Origin: Desulfoluna limicola
Lineage (GTDB): Bacteria; Desulfobacterota; Desulfobacteria; Desulfobacterales; Desulfolunaceae
Assembly (NCBI RefSeq): GCF_021654575.1
Contig: NZ_AP024488.1
Location: forward strand, 2,108,001-2,172,000
DNA length: 64,000 bases
Reading direction: 5' to 3'
Part shown: positions 25,541 through 34,388 of the stretch, piece after piece
Layout: every line of letters starts with the position of its first letter
Numbering within the stretch: the first letter of the stretch is position 1
Translations under genes and position numbers: made by a program
Notes under the pieces: model-generated
Seen by the model: only the letters and a program-made list of their open reading frames with translations
Databases searched by the model: none
Told to the model about the DNA's origin: nothing

Positions 25541-25685
25541 GCCTCCAGGTTCGCAAATGCCCCAACCCTCGTACCCTGGGTTGTTACATTCGCTGACGGG
25601 ATTCGCCCGTGAAGAACTACTCAGATCTTAAGACCTGTTTGGCAACCTTTTCAAAAGGTTGGCCCCCGGCAGGGCCGCCGGAGGC
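25541..25685. repeat. Composite element with decayed A and intact B
   Basis: GCCTCC at 25541, then a worn hairpin and the small stem ACGGG/CCCGT in the text CATTCGCTGACGGG, which also occurs near 26320 and 45410. The right part is an inverted B module with palindrome AACCTTTTCAAAAGGTT and GCCGCCGGAGGC (25674-25685). Confidence 0.75.
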
Positions 25686-25754
25686 ATCTCTGATTCTGAA
25701 CAGTTGCCGTCTTGCTCGTCTTTTTTTGCGAAACCACCCTTAAAGGAATTCTGT

Positions 25755-26252
25755 ATGATACCACGAGTTCACGAGCTGATCACCACCTTGGACCTCTCGC
25801 CCCACCCCGAAGGGGGCTACTACCGAGAGACATATAAATCCGACCTTTTTTTCGATGCGGACAAAGAGGCGCCTTCTTTTCCGGGTAGACGCAGCTGTGG
25901 GGCCGCCATCTACTTTCTTCTGGAAGGAAAGGACGTCTCCCGGCTGCACCGCATCAAAGCCGATGAACTCTGGCATTTTTACGAAGGAAGCCCCCTCACG
26001 GTTCACGTGATTCATCCCGACGGCACCCTCGAAGACATCTGCCTCGGACCCGACACCGCCCGCGGAGAAACCTTCCAGGCCCTCGTCACAGCCGGTTGCT
26101 GGTTCGGTGCCTCCCTTGCCAAAGGCGGCCACGCCCTCGTAGGCTGCACCACCCACCCCGGCTTTGAGTTTCAAGACTTCGAGATGGGGGAAAGGGAAGA
26201 GCTTCTCAAACAATGGCCCCAGCACGAGGCTCTCATCAAAAAACTGACATAA
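25755..26252 (+). CDS. Cupin_5 (DUF985) family protein
   Basis: ATG 25755 lies 8 nt after AAGGA and gives 165 aa, the family's normal size. Features typical of the family are LDLSPHPEGGYYRETY (11-26), AAIYFLLEG, WHFYEGSPLTV and the late HPGFEFQDFEMG. It is a small cytosolic double-stranded beta-helix protein of uncertain function; some relatives bind nucleotide-sugar-like ligands. No operon partner is evident. A hairpin CAAGGGG/CCCCTTG starts right at its stop. Confidence 0.85.
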   Translation: MIPRVHELITTLDLSPHPEGGYYRETYKSDLFFDADKEAPSFPGRRSCGAAIYFLLEGKDVSRLHRIKADELWHFYEGSPLTVHVIHPDGTLEDICLGPDTARGETFQALVTAGCWFGASLAKGGHALVGCTTHPGFEFQDFEMGEREELLKQWPQHEALIKKLT

Positions 26253-26583
26253 CAAGGGGCTGAGCCCCTTGACCCCAGTTTCGCGAATGCTCCCGTCCTT
26301 CGTTCCTCAGGTCGATCACATTCGCTGACGGGCGTATCCCGTGAACAACGGTCGAGGTTATTAAAACTCTGTCGTGAAGCCCAAAGGGTGTCGTTTGCCA
26401 AGATAATTCGGGTGAAAGTAACGTCATATAAAGTTAGTCGAAAAACAGCAGCCCGCGTGCTTGTGATGTCAGATGATTCATGTCTCACACCGCGCGAATA
26501 CGGACACGTGGTATAATGCAAAACGCCACCCGTTGCGCATTCGCCATAGGGTTTCGAGGTGCCCCCACCTCGCTGCCGGAGGC
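26253..26583. repeat. Composite element with GGGGCTGAGCCCC and C modules
   Basis: It begins with the hairpin CAAGGGG/CCCCTTG (26253-26271) immediately after the cupin stop, followed by a worn A hairpin (TTCGTTCCTCAGG) and the ACGGG/CCCGT stem. The right end repeats the C text CGCATTCGCCATAGGGTTTC, the stem GAGGTG/CACCTC and GCTGCCGGAGGC (26572-26583), one base from the usual terminal sequence. Confidence 0.7.
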
Positions 26584-26586
26584 ACA

Positions 26587-27354
26587 ATGGAATCTTTTGT
26601 ATTGCACATTGTCTTTCATGGAGAACTCAGCTGGTTTCTTTCGCGTCGGAACCTTGAGCCTGAGTTGAGTCTTGTGCGTGACAGGCGGGCCTCCATCAAG
26701 GACATTTTTGAATCCCTTGGGGTACCCCACACCGAGGTGGGGCAGATCCTCTGCGAGGGCACCCCGGTGGATTTTCACCGGATCCCGACCCAGGACAGCC
26801 GCTTTGATATTCATCCCGTGGCACCGCCTCTGGACGTCACCTGCCCCACTCTTTTAAGGCCTGATCCATGGAAGAGTGTTCGCTTTCTTGTGGACGACAA
26901 CGTAAGCCGGCTCACCGGCCTCCTGAGATCGGTCGGCCTGGATGCTAAGCATATAAAAGGTGCGGCCGACACGGATCTTGCCGATATCGCCGAGGCCCAG
27001 CGTCGCATTCTCCTCAGCCGGGACATTGAGCTGTTAAAGCGAAAAAAAATCCTCTTTGGCCGCTTCATCCGGGCCACCCAGCCCTACCTGCAATTGAAAG
27101 AGGTGCTCACCTTCTTTGGACTTGAAGGCCCTTACGCCCTTTTTTCACGCTGTTTTCTCTGCAACATCCCCATCCGGCCAATCCCGAAGGCCACCGTCCT
27201 TCACCGCCTCAAGCCTGAAACCCGGCAGTACGTCGACACCCTTTACACCTGCCCCTCCTGCCAAAAGCTCTTCTGGCACGGCCCCCACTGCAAGGCCATG
27301 TTAAGCAGGATGGCCGAAGTCGGCATCAATATCACACCTCATAATGTAGCCTGA
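26587..27354 (+). CDS. Mut7-C RNase-like protein with N-terminal ubiquitin-like domain
   Basis: The 255-aa product starts at ATG 26587. Residues 1-80 match the ubiquitin-like Mut7-C partner domain (FHGELSWFL, IKDIFESLGVPHTEVG). Residues about 96-250 are a Mut7-C PIN-like RNase domain with LVDDNVSRL, the SRDIELL acidic site and a zinc ribbon built from CFLC and CPSC. It is predicted to be a cytosolic RNase. Its Shine-Dalgarno, GGAGG at 26578-26582, is the end of the repeat element; I see no other site, so the element supplies the ribosome-binding site of this gene. Confidence 0.86.
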   Translation: MESFVLHIVFHGELSWFLSRRNLEPELSLVRDRRASIKDIFESLGVPHTEVGQILCEGTPVDFHRIPTQDSRFDIHPVAPPLDVTCPTLLRPDPWKSVRFLVDDNVSRLTGLLRSVGLDAKHIKGAADTDLADIAEAQRRILLSRDIELLKRKKILFGRFIRATQPYLQLKEVLTFFGLEGPYALFSRCFLCNIPIRPIPKATVLHRLKPETRQYVDTLYTCPSCQKLFWHGPHCKAMLSRMAEVGINITPHNVA

Positions 27355-27359
27355 AAAAA

Positions 27360-27529
27360 GCCTCCGGCGCCCTGCCGGGGGCCAAACTTTTGAAAAGTTT
27401 GACAAACAGGTTTTAAGAACACTCCCTGATAGCGCACAAATTATAGTCGGATGTGATTTGCACCGAGGAACGAGGTGCAAAGCGCATCCGAAACCTGCTT
27501 TCAAGGTGGCACACCTTGCCGCCGGAGGC
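27360..27529. repeat. Full composite element, B plus A
   Basis: GCCTCCGGCG starts 5 nt after the Mut7-C stop. The B palindrome AAACTTTTGAAAAGTTT is perfect. The A arms GGATGTGATTTGCACC and GGTGCAAAGCGCATCC pair with two mismatches around GAGGAACGA. It ends in GCCGCCGGAGGC (27518-27529), 170 bp in all. This is a good reference copy. Confidence 0.9.
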
Positions 27530-27605
27530 TTCTTTTCAAGAATTATTCTGAGCTGAATAGTGTCAACTGGTCTCAACAAACAGCCTTGAATGAATTCCGT
27601 TTTTA

Positions 27606-27690
27606 AGGCGGATGTGATTTGCCCCGAGGAACGAGGGGTAAAGCGCATCCGCTACCAGCTTCCAAGGTGGCACACCTTGCCGCCGGAGGC
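27606..27690 (-). repeat. A-type element, inverted
   Basis: Arms GGATGTGATTTGCCCC/GGGGTAAAGCGCATCC around GAGGAACGA, the AAGGTG/CACCTT stem and GCCGCCGGAGGC (27679-27690). It repeats the A half of the copy at 27360-27529 in tandem. The 27691-27896 stretch holds no further recognised feature. Confidence 0.85.
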
Positions 27691-27896
27691 CTTTGCCCTC
27701 TGTGGTTAACCCAGCCTTGACCACAAGAAGGCAATCCGGTGGACATAAACCCCTGCATCGGTTAGGATGCTGAAACCTTGCTCGGATATTTCACACAGCG
27801 GGTGTGTTCATCGACAGCATACCCCCGAAGTATCCGGGACTGGATGGGTTGCCACTTTCAGCCACACCATCCATTCGATTTTCATGTTATTAGGGA

Positions 27897-29792
27897 ATGA
27901 TTTTTCAGATGCGCACTCGTCTTTTTGATATAAAACAGACCGGCAGGCTTCTCAGGTGGGGCGGCTGGTTCACCCTGGTCAACACACTTCTGGCCCTTCT
28001 GATTTCAACGCGTTACTTTGCCATGCTCACGGCACCGGAAAGCCCCATGGCATGGGCCTACCTCCTCAGCATGCCGCCGGGCCACATGGCCATGCTGGCC
28101 TTTGTCCCGTTTCTGCTTTTTTTTCTTCCCGTCACCTTTTTTGGGCCGGCGCGGCGGTTAGCCAAAGGACTGCTCATCGGCGTGGCGACCCTCGGGCTCA
28201 CCACCCTGGTCATCGACACCATCGTCTTTTCCCAATACCGCTTTCACATAAGCCCCATCTACCTGGACATGATCATCAAAGGGGGCAACCAGATCATCGG
28301 ATTCTCCACCCAGACCTGGGTCATGGGCATCTCCGCCATTCTGCTCCTTCTTCTGTGCGAAGTGGGGCTCGCCCACCTTCTTTGGAAACACCTGGACACC
28401 ATTTCCGCAAAACGACGCGGCTTATCCGTCTCCATGGTCCTTGTGGCCCTTCTCCTGGGAAGCAACCTCATCCATGTCTGGGCCGATGCCCATTACGACC
28501 GCAGCGTCACCACCCTGACCCGCTACTACCCCATTCTCTATCCGGCCACAGCAAAAAGTTTCATGGCCAAACAGGGGTGGATCGATCACGAAGCCTACCG
28601 CAAAGAGCAAATGCTCAAAGGCAGCTCATCGAGCGGCTCTCTCAACTACCCCCTGGCAGCACTTGACATCCAGCCCCCTGAAAAAAAACTGAACGTGCTG
28701 ATCCTGGTTCTCGACTCCTGGCGATATGACGCCATGGGCCCGGAGATTACCCCCGGCATTAACGCCTTCAGCAAAACCGCGACCATCGGTTCCCAGCATT
28801 ACAGCGGTGGGAACGCCACCCGCATAGGTATCTTTACTCTCTTTTACGGTCTTCCCGGCAGCTACTGGCACACGTTTCAGAGCAACCAGACCGGGCCGAT
28901 CCTCATGACGACGCTGCTTGAAAACCAATACAAAACCGGCATCTTTGCAAGCGCCCCCTTAAACAGCCCGGAATTTGACAGAACCGTCTTTGCCGATGTC
29001 AAGGAGTTCCCCATCGAGACCCCCGGGGCAACCACCGCAGAACGGGACATCGAAATCACCCGCCGTTGGCTGAGCTGGCTCGACACCCACGAAAAAAAGG
29101 ACGCGGCCGCCCCCTTCTTCGGCTTTCTCTTTCTCGACTCCCTCCACGGGTACCAGTACCCTGCAGACTACCCGAGAGTGTTTCAACCCGCATGGGAGAG
29201 CGTCAATTACCTTGTGCTGAAAAACGAAACAGACCCCACGCCCTTCCGGAACCTTTACAATAACGTTGCCCACTTTCAGGACAGCCTGGTCACCCAAATT
29301 CTGGATGATCTTAAACAACGGAATCTCCTGGACGAAACCGTGGTGATCATCACCGGTGACCACGGGCAGGAGTTCAACGACAACAAGAAGAACTTCTGGG
29401 GCCACAACGGCAACTTCACCGAAGCACAGACCCGGGTGCCCTTTATCCTCCATTGGCCCGGCAAAGCCCCCGAAACGCTCCCCAACCGAACGAGCCACAT
29501 GGACGTAGCCCCCACACTGATGGCCAACCTCCTGGGCTGCACGAATCCGCCGGACACATACAGCAGCGGCCGCAATCTCTTTGCGGCAGGCAACCCGCCC
29601 CTCACAAGCCTTCTCATGGGCAGCTACTCCAGCTTTGCCCTCTACGACTTTGAAAAAGAGCGCATCACGGTTCAAAAAGCGGGCGGCCTCTACGATGTCT
29701 ACGACGGAGAGTTCAACGAACGGCCCCACGCCGAGCTGGACGCCCCGGCGGTTCTTGAGGCCATGAAAGAGATGAGCCGGTTCTACCGGTAA
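27897..29792 (+). CDS. YejM/PbgA/LapC-like inner-membrane sulfatase-fold protein
   Basis: This 631-aa protein matches E. coli YejM in plan: five N-terminal helices (about 22-44, 57-80, 86-107, 134-156, 170-190), a HIWADA-like junction (HVWADAHYDRSVT) and a periplasmic alkaline-phosphatase/sulfatase domain (about 265-630). YejM controls LPS synthesis through LapB/FtsH. Here the hydrolase residues look intact: LDSWRYD (D273), SGGNATRIGIF with a possible nucleophile T308, and TGDHGQE (D488, H489). E. coli YejM has lost several. So this copy could be an active lipid phosphotransferase or hydrolase as well as, or instead of, a regulator. ATG 27909 is an alternative start with better spacing. Confidence 0.85.
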   Translation: MIFQMRTRLFDIKQTGRLLRWGGWFTLVNTLLALLISTRYFAMLTAPESPMAWAYLLSMPPGHMAMLAFVPFLLFFLPVTFFGPARRLAKGLLIGVATLGLTTLVIDTIVFSQYRFHISPIYLDMIIKGGNQIIGFSTQTWVMGISAILLLLLCEVGLAHLLWKHLDTISAKRRGLSVSMVLVALLLGSNLIHVWADAHYDRSVTTLTRYYPILYPATAKSFMAKQGWIDHEAYRKEQMLKGSSSSGSLNYPLAALDIQPPEKKLNVLILVLDSWRYDAMGPEITPGINAFSKTATIGSQHYSGGNATRIGIFTLFYGLPGSYWHTFQSNQTGPILMTTLLENQYKTGIFASAPLNSPEFDRTVFADVKEFPIETPGATTAERDIEITRRWLSWLDTHEKKDAAAPFFGFLFLDSLHGYQYPADYPRVFQPAWESVNYLVLKNETDPTPFRNLYNNVAHFQDSLVTQILDDLKQRNLLDETVVIITGDHGQEFNDNKKNFWGHNGNFTEAQTRVPFILHWPGKAPETLPNRTSHMDVAPTLMANLLGCTNPPDTYSSGRNLFAAGNPPLTSLLMGSYSSFALYDFEKERITVQKAGGLYDVYDGEFNERPHAELDAPAVLEAMKEMSRFYR

Positions 29793-29797
29793 AAACT

Positions 29798-29882
29798 GCC
29801 TCCGGCGGCGAGGTGAGCCACCTCGAAAGCGGGTTGCGAATCCTCCCTGCCCTCGTTCCTCGGGCTGATCGTATTCGCCCGT
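29798..29882 (+). repeat. A-type element
   Basis: GCCTCCGGCGGC (29798-29809) lies 5 nt after the YejM-like stop. The GAGGTG/CACCTC stem is intact; the long hairpin keeps outer GCGAAT/ATTCGC and the CCCTCGTTCCTCGGG tip but has internal mismatches. Confidence 0.8.
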
Positions 29883-29976
29883 ATACCTTAAGTGAACAAT
29901 GCCTCGATGATTTGATATTGATTAGAGGCTGTGAAGCGTGGCACTCCCGTGCGGTATCAGCCGTCTTATTCCAATA

Positions 29977-30019
29977 AAAAACCCGTTGAGTCCCCTTTCA
30001 CAGGGGCCCAACGGGTTTT
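29977..30019. terminator. Bidirectional Rho-independent terminator
   Basis: AAAACCCGTTG pairs with CAACGGGTTTT, with an inner CCCC/GGGG helix. It is flanked by T runs on both strands and sits between the YejM-like gene (+) and the chemoreceptor (-), serving both. Confidence 0.88.
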
Positions 30020-30059
30020 CTTAGTCTATACCAGTGTCACTTCCGGACAGGGTCCGGCA

Positions 30060-32597
30060 TCACAGCCTGTAAAGCTCATCCAGACTGAGGAACATGTTGT
30101 CCTTGGCTTTCAGGAAATCCTTGTAACGCCTTTCCGCGCCCGCCTTGTCCCCCTTGTTCCAGAGGCTCACCACATCCTTGGCCACGGTATGCACCTGCTC
30201 GTGATGGTGACCCAGCTTCTCGAAAACAGGTTCGCCTGCGAACTGCTGTCCCTCGCTGAAATACCACTTACCGAAAGCACAATTGTAGTGATCGGGGATC
30301 TCATCGGGTTCCATCTGTTTGCGTCCCCCGAGGACGGCTTCCAGGGTGACGCGCCAGAGCATATGCGCCTGCTTGACCTTCCCAATGGAAAACTTGGTGC
30401 TTCCGGTAACGAACTGCCCGGTGAGACCATCGAGTTGATGTGCAAGAGTGTTCATCTCCTCTGCATTGATCCGGCCTTCAAAACAGGCCAGGGCAATGCG
30501 GTCCACCGCGGCGTTCACTCCGTTCACCTGCTGAGCCACCTCCTGAACGGCCTGGGAAGACTCCACCACCTGGTGATTGACGTCATCAATACCCGCTGCG
30601 GCCTGGTTTGCATTTTCGGCGATTTCCCGGGTGGCGATGGACTGCTCTTCCACGGCACCGGCAATCCCGGTGACAAGGGCGCTGACCCGGTCAATGGATT
30701 TCTCCACCCCGCCGATGCGCTCAACGTTCTCCCGAACCGCCTGTTGCACCCGGTCTATGTTGGTTCGGATGCTGCTGGTGGCATCCGCCGTCTGACCGGC
30801 CAAATCTTTGATCTCACCGGCAACCACAGCAAAGCCTTTGCCTGCCTCCCCTGCCCTTGCCGCCTCAATGGTGGCGTTCAGGGCCAAAAGATTGGTCTGC
30901 TCAGAGATCTCGGTGATGGTTCCGGTGATCTGGCCGATATCCCGGGCCGCCTCATCGAGTTTTGTCATCATCTCCGAGACATGACGCGCCTGGGCCACCG
31001 CATCATCGGTTGTTCCCCGTGCCTGTTCGGTGTTGCGGGCAATCTCCGTGATGGTTGCATTCATCTCTTCGGCGGATGAGGCGACCATCTGCACATTGGT
31101 GGATGCCTGCTCCATGGATGCCGCCACGCTGGCCATATTGGCTGTCAGCTCTTCCCCTGCAGCGGCAACGGCTTCAGAGCGCCTGGACGTATCTTCCACG
31201 TTGTCGTGGGTTTCAGCATTGAGCTTGTTAAACTCCATGGACGACTCTTTCACGGCATCGCCGTTTCCGGTAATATCCCGGACCATCATCTGGAGCTTGT
31301 CCATAAAAAGGTTAAACCAGTGGGCCATCTCGCCCAATTCATCGCGAGTACCCACCTCCAGACGCCGGGTCAGGTCCCCTTCCCCTTCGGCGATGTCCTG
31401 AAGGCGTATCGCTGCCTGGCGAATGGGACGAACAATTCGACCCGCCGTGAAGAACCAGCACAGGGAGGCAAAAACGAGGCAGACTCCAAGCAGGGTGTAC
31501 ATGTAGAGTTCTCCCTTGTCACCCAAGGCCTCGATCTTGTGAGAGGTCGACTGCAGTTCGTCCTCGAAGGTGCCTGCGGCGATCAGCCAGTCCCAGGGGG
31601 CAAAGTAGCTGACCTTCACCACCTTCTTGCGTTCCTTTCCGCTGATGTCCTTGAACCAATAGGAAAAATCGGCGGTTTCACCCGCTTTCAACCCCTTAGC
31701 CAGGGCAAGCATCTCCTGGATAAATCGGGTGCCTCTGCTGTCCGTCATCTCAAAGATATTGCGGCCGTCTTCTTTCCCACCTTCGGAAATCACGTAGGTC
31801 CCCTGGCTGTCGAGAACAAAAGCGTACCCGGTCTGCCCCACCCGGATGGCCTCAATCCCCTTGCGAACACCGGCCACCTTCTCCTGGGGAATCCCCACAT
31901 AAAGCATGCCGATAATAGCGCCATCCCCATTTTTAATGGGTGCGTAACTTGTGATGTACCAGCTGTCCACCACAAACGCGCGGCCTTTGAAGGTCTCTCC
32001 CCGAAGCACGGCAGCAACCACAGGGTTGCTCTCTCCGCCGGGGTTGGTTTTTGGGACGTAGGTTCCGACGGCCCTCTGGCCGTCTTTTTTCAAAGTATTC
32101 GTGGCCACACGAAGCATGTCACCCTCGGTGTTCATTCGCTGAAACACCGTGCAGGTCACACCGGTCAACGACATCATCTTATCCACCAGAGGAACCGGCG
32201 TCCCCGGGCTTCTCACCTGGCCGAATCTGCGCTCTCCAAGGGCCATTTCAGGCAGCTGAACCTGCTGCTGCGATTTCGTATACTGGTTGACGACCGTCCA
32301 GTCCGCCTCGTCCGCCTCAACGCGAAGCCCGCCACCTTGTTCAACCAACTCCCAGGCCACATTCAGGTTCGACTTCAGCTCCCCCACCGTCGCCTCGTAG
32401 TGGGTTTCCGCAAGGGTGTAGACCTGCTCCAGGATATGACGAAAGTCGTCCTGCGCAAGTTCATACGCGGCCTCTTGTGCCACTCCGACAATGGCTTTGT
32501 TCTGTTTTTCCACAAGAAAACCGACGACCATCATCGGTACGAGGCCCAGGATACAGCCCAACAGCAAAAGTTTTGTCTTAAGCTTCAACTTCCTCAT
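30060..32597 (-). CDS. Methyl-accepting chemotaxis protein with Cache sensor and CZB domain
   Basis: ATG 32597 has GAGGT upstream and gives 845 aa. TM1 is at about 8-26. A large periplasmic sensor (about 30-340) resembles single-Cache domains ([20 protein letters not shown]). TM2 is near 350-370, followed by HAMP and a long coiled coil with the receptor tip near 560-590 ([19 protein letters not shown]). A C-terminal CZB domain (about 715-840, [15 protein letters not shown]) is a zinc- or oxidant-responsive module in other receptors. It signals to CheA/CheW, not encoded here. A good FliA-type promoter lies about 100 nt upstream. Confidence 0.93.
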   Translation of the reverse strand: MRKLKLKTKLLLLGCILGLVPMMVVGFLVEKQNKAIVGVAQEAAYELAQDDFRHILEQVYTLAETHYEATVGELKSNLNVAWELVEQGGGLRVEADEADWTVVNQYTKSQQQVQLPEMALGERRFGQVRSPGTPVPLVDKMMSLTGVTCTVFQRMNTEGDMLRVATNTLKKDGQRAVGTYVPKTNPGGESNPVVAAVLRGETFKGRAFVVDSWYITSYAPIKNGDGAIIGMLYVGIPQEKVAGVRKGIEAIRVGQTGYAFVLDSQGTYVISEGGKEDGRNIFEMTDSRGTRFIQEMLALAKGLKAGETADFSYWFKDISGKERKKVVKVSYFAPWDWLIAAGTFEDELQSTSHKIEALGDKGELYMYTLLGVCLVFASLCWFFTAGRIVRPIRQAAIRLQDIAEGEGDLTRRLEVGTRDELGEMAHWFNLFMDKLQMMVRDITGNGDAVKESSMEFNKLNAETHDNVEDTSRRSEAVAAAGEELTANMASVAASMEQASTNVQMVASSAEEMNATITEIARNTEQARGTTDDAVAQARHVSEMMTKLDEAARDIGQITGTITEISEQTNLLALNATIEAARAGEAGKGFAVVAGEIKDLAGQTADATSSIRTNIDRVQQAVRENVERIGGVEKSIDRVSALVTGIAGAVEEQSIATREIAENANQAAAGIDDVNHQVVESSQAVQEVAQQVNGVNAAVDRIALACFEGRINAEEMNTLAHQLDGLTGQFVTGSTKFSIGKVKQAHMLWRVTLEAVLGGRKQMEPDEIPDHYNCAFGKWYFSEGQQFAGEPVFEKLGHHHEQVHTVAKDVVSLWNKGDKAGAERRYKDFLKAKDNMFLSLDELYRL

Positions 32598-32702
32598 CAA
32601 CACCTCATTAGGTCTCTGTAAAATAAGACGGCCTATGCCCACCAAATCCCAGGGTCGACCAATCGTTTGTCATTAAATATCTTATAATAAATTATATTTT
32701 AC

Positions 32703-32729
32703 TAATCGGTTACATTGTTGATCGGTTTA
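32703..32729 (-). promoter_or_regulatory. Sigma-28 (FliA)-type promoter of the chemoreceptor gene
   Basis: On the minus strand TAAA (32729-32726), exactly 15 nt, then ACCGATTA (32710-32703). The consensus is TAAA-N15-GCCGATAA, so six of eight -10 bases match with the right spacing. It lies about 100 nt before the chemoreceptor start and fits the use of FliA for chemotaxis genes. Confidence 0.65.
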
Positions 32730-32921
32730 ATAAAAAGTACGTGCCCAAGGAACAACAACCACATCCGAGATGCCAGCTGGCAACCATAAAAGCATGAAAT
32801 CATGACAAAACAGCCCGAACATGCCTCTCAATAAAAAAACAACACATCATCCAATACACCTATGAGATTAAATTGAGCTGAAATGTCACAAGTTAATCGA
32901 AACTAAAATCAGGAGATAACA

Positions 32922-32957
32922 ATGCTCATAAATAACAACGGGGGCACCCATGATTAA
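32922..32957 (+). CDS. Possible 11-codon peptide ORF ending in a terminator
   Basis: AGGAG lies 6 nt before ATG, then 11 codons (MLINNNGGTHD) to TAA. The last codons form the left arm of a terminator-like hairpin (32940-32977). No gene follows on this strand for 1.4 kb, so a leader peptide controlling a neighbour is unlikely. It could be a tiny translated peptide or part of a small RNA. It rests only on the Shine-Dalgarno and terminator arrangement. Confidence 0.3.
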   Translation: MLINNNGGTHD

Positions 32958-32977
32958 ATGGGCATCCCCCTGTTTTT
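32940..32977 (+). terminator. Orphan Rho-independent terminator
   Basis: GGGGG and CCCAT pair with CCCCC and ATGGG across a small internal loop, followed by TGTTTTT. No annotated plus-strand gene precedes it, which points to a short transcript in 32730-32977. The rest of 32978-33375 shows no gene. Confidence 0.6.
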
Positions 32978-33375
32978 ACCAGTCCGAATAAAGTCCATAC
33001 GACCGCTTGCTATCGAGCTCACTTTGCATAAACAAAACCGGTACGATCTCTTCACCTTGCCTGTCGATATTAACCCGGCAGCTAAATGCGCGAATGTCGA
33101 GGAGCCCCATCACCCCGATACGCTTGCCACCTCTTTCCTCTTCTGTTTCGTGTGTTAAGTTGCCGGGCTAATATATCCCCACAAACCGCCAGTGATCCGG
33201 GGATGCCCGTTCGTCTCGGGTTGTTCCGGTTGGCCTGGCACAGTACCAGCATTCGAGCACACTGCCCGCAAACACGACTCCGGCCGCAGCGAAAGGGCTG
33301 TTACTGAACTCATCATGTAAAGGGGATTTGAAAACATGGCCCCGCTGATCACCCCGTTAAGGGTGACGTTTCCCA

Positions 33376-33419
33376 TTGAAAAAGACGGGGCCCATGGCCC
33401 TTCACAGGCCATGGACCCC
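33376..33419 (-). terminator. Terminator of the DUF1059 gene
   Basis: GGGGTCCATGGCC pairs with GGCCATGGGCCCC (minus strand) with one mismatch around a 7-nt loop, followed by GTCTTTTTC. It lies about 145 nt after the DUF1059 stop. Confidence 0.75.
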
Positions 33420-33563
33420 GGTTTTACAGATCTTCAAGGGGAACTCCCCTGAAAGGATGGTTTGTGTGATGTGCCTGGATTCTGTGATGCAATGCGATAA
33501 ATCAGAACAGTTGAGCGAGGCCTGGGAGGTTCAAGCGAAAGAGGGGTTGGCACATATTGTTCG

Positions 33564-33764
33564 TTACACCTTGAGCGGCGGGGTGCCTTCCTGAAATTCC
33601 TTTATCATTTTATCTCGAAATTCAGGGGTGTCCTGATATCCATGGACCTTTGTTCCGTGTTGAACCACGGCTTCGAGAAGCTCTTCTTTTGTATCTGCCG
33701 CAAGAGCGACCGAGCACTTGTGCTCACCCGGATAGTTGCGGCAATCGATAAAGTATCGTGACAT
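33564..33764 (-). CDS. DUF1059 family small protein
   Basis: ATG 33764 is preceded by GGGAG at 10 nt and gives 66 aa. The text DCRNYPGEHKCSVAL, then ELLEAVVQHGTKVHGYQDTPEF, matches the DUF1059 pattern (Asp-Cys-Arg near the start, conserved Cys, late H-x-H-G). It is a small cytosolic protein of unknown function with a possible metal site formed by the Cys and His residues. It stands alone with its own terminator. Confidence 0.82.
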   Translation of the reverse strand: MSRYFIDCRNYPGEHKCSVALAADTKEELLEAVVQHGTKVHGYQDTPEFRDKMIKEFQEGTPPLKV

Positions 33765-34204
33765 GATCTTCGTACTCCCTTTGTTGAAGTTGCCATGATG
33801 CAGGACGCGGCCCAGGGTGGCGTCCGCCGCCTGCCCTCCTGGCATGAAGTGAGCGCCTCACTTCAAGGCACAATCATACCATAAACCACGAGATGATGGT
33901 GTTAAATTAAAAGGTTATTAACACAGAACGAACATCGCCCCACCTCAGCACGAACCGCAGGGATCAAGCCCGGGGGGACATCCGTACACACCATTCCCCA
34001 CAACGAATAAACAGAAGAAGAACGGATTTAGCCATAGCTGCCCTGAACAGGTTCATCAGCTGAATTTATCGCACAATCCATTGCCAATATCAGACAGTTA
34101 CACAGATGCCCTTTTATTGAGGGCCTCCAAACCCTTTTCCCTTGCTTTTTCTACGTCGAACCGTTAAAAGTCCACTCTTTCCATCTTTAAAATGAAATAT
34201 CTAC
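33765..34204. other. Gap with no recognised gene
   Basis: About 440 bp with moderate GC and no convincing ORF. The orphan terminator at 34205 suggests that a short plus-strand transcript may end here, but I found no clear promoter. Confidence 0.4.
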
Positions 34205-34247
34205 CACGGGCATGGATCTCAACGGGAGGTCCATGCCCGTTTTTTTG
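34205..34247 (+). terminator. Strong orphan Rho-independent terminator
   Basis: ACGGGCATGGA (34206-34216) pairs perfectly with TCCATGCCCGT (34230-34240), followed by six further T. No plus-strand gene precedes it for over 4 kb, so a small RNA is the simplest reason for it. Confidence 0.75.
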
Positions 34248-34388
34248 TGTTGTTATAAAAGATGCGTTCTTAAAAAGTCACCGTTCAACGCCCCTCGTGC
34301 TGGAAGGGCAACACCCACGACATACGGTATGCCGACATCACTTGTTCGACTTTTTGCATAACCATCAAAAATAAACAAAGAGACATGA

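Noticed and set aside
33547..33563. Sigma-54 promoter TTGGCAC...TTC near 33547
   Set aside because: The -12 GC is replaced by TC, and no plus-strand gene follows for over 800 bp.
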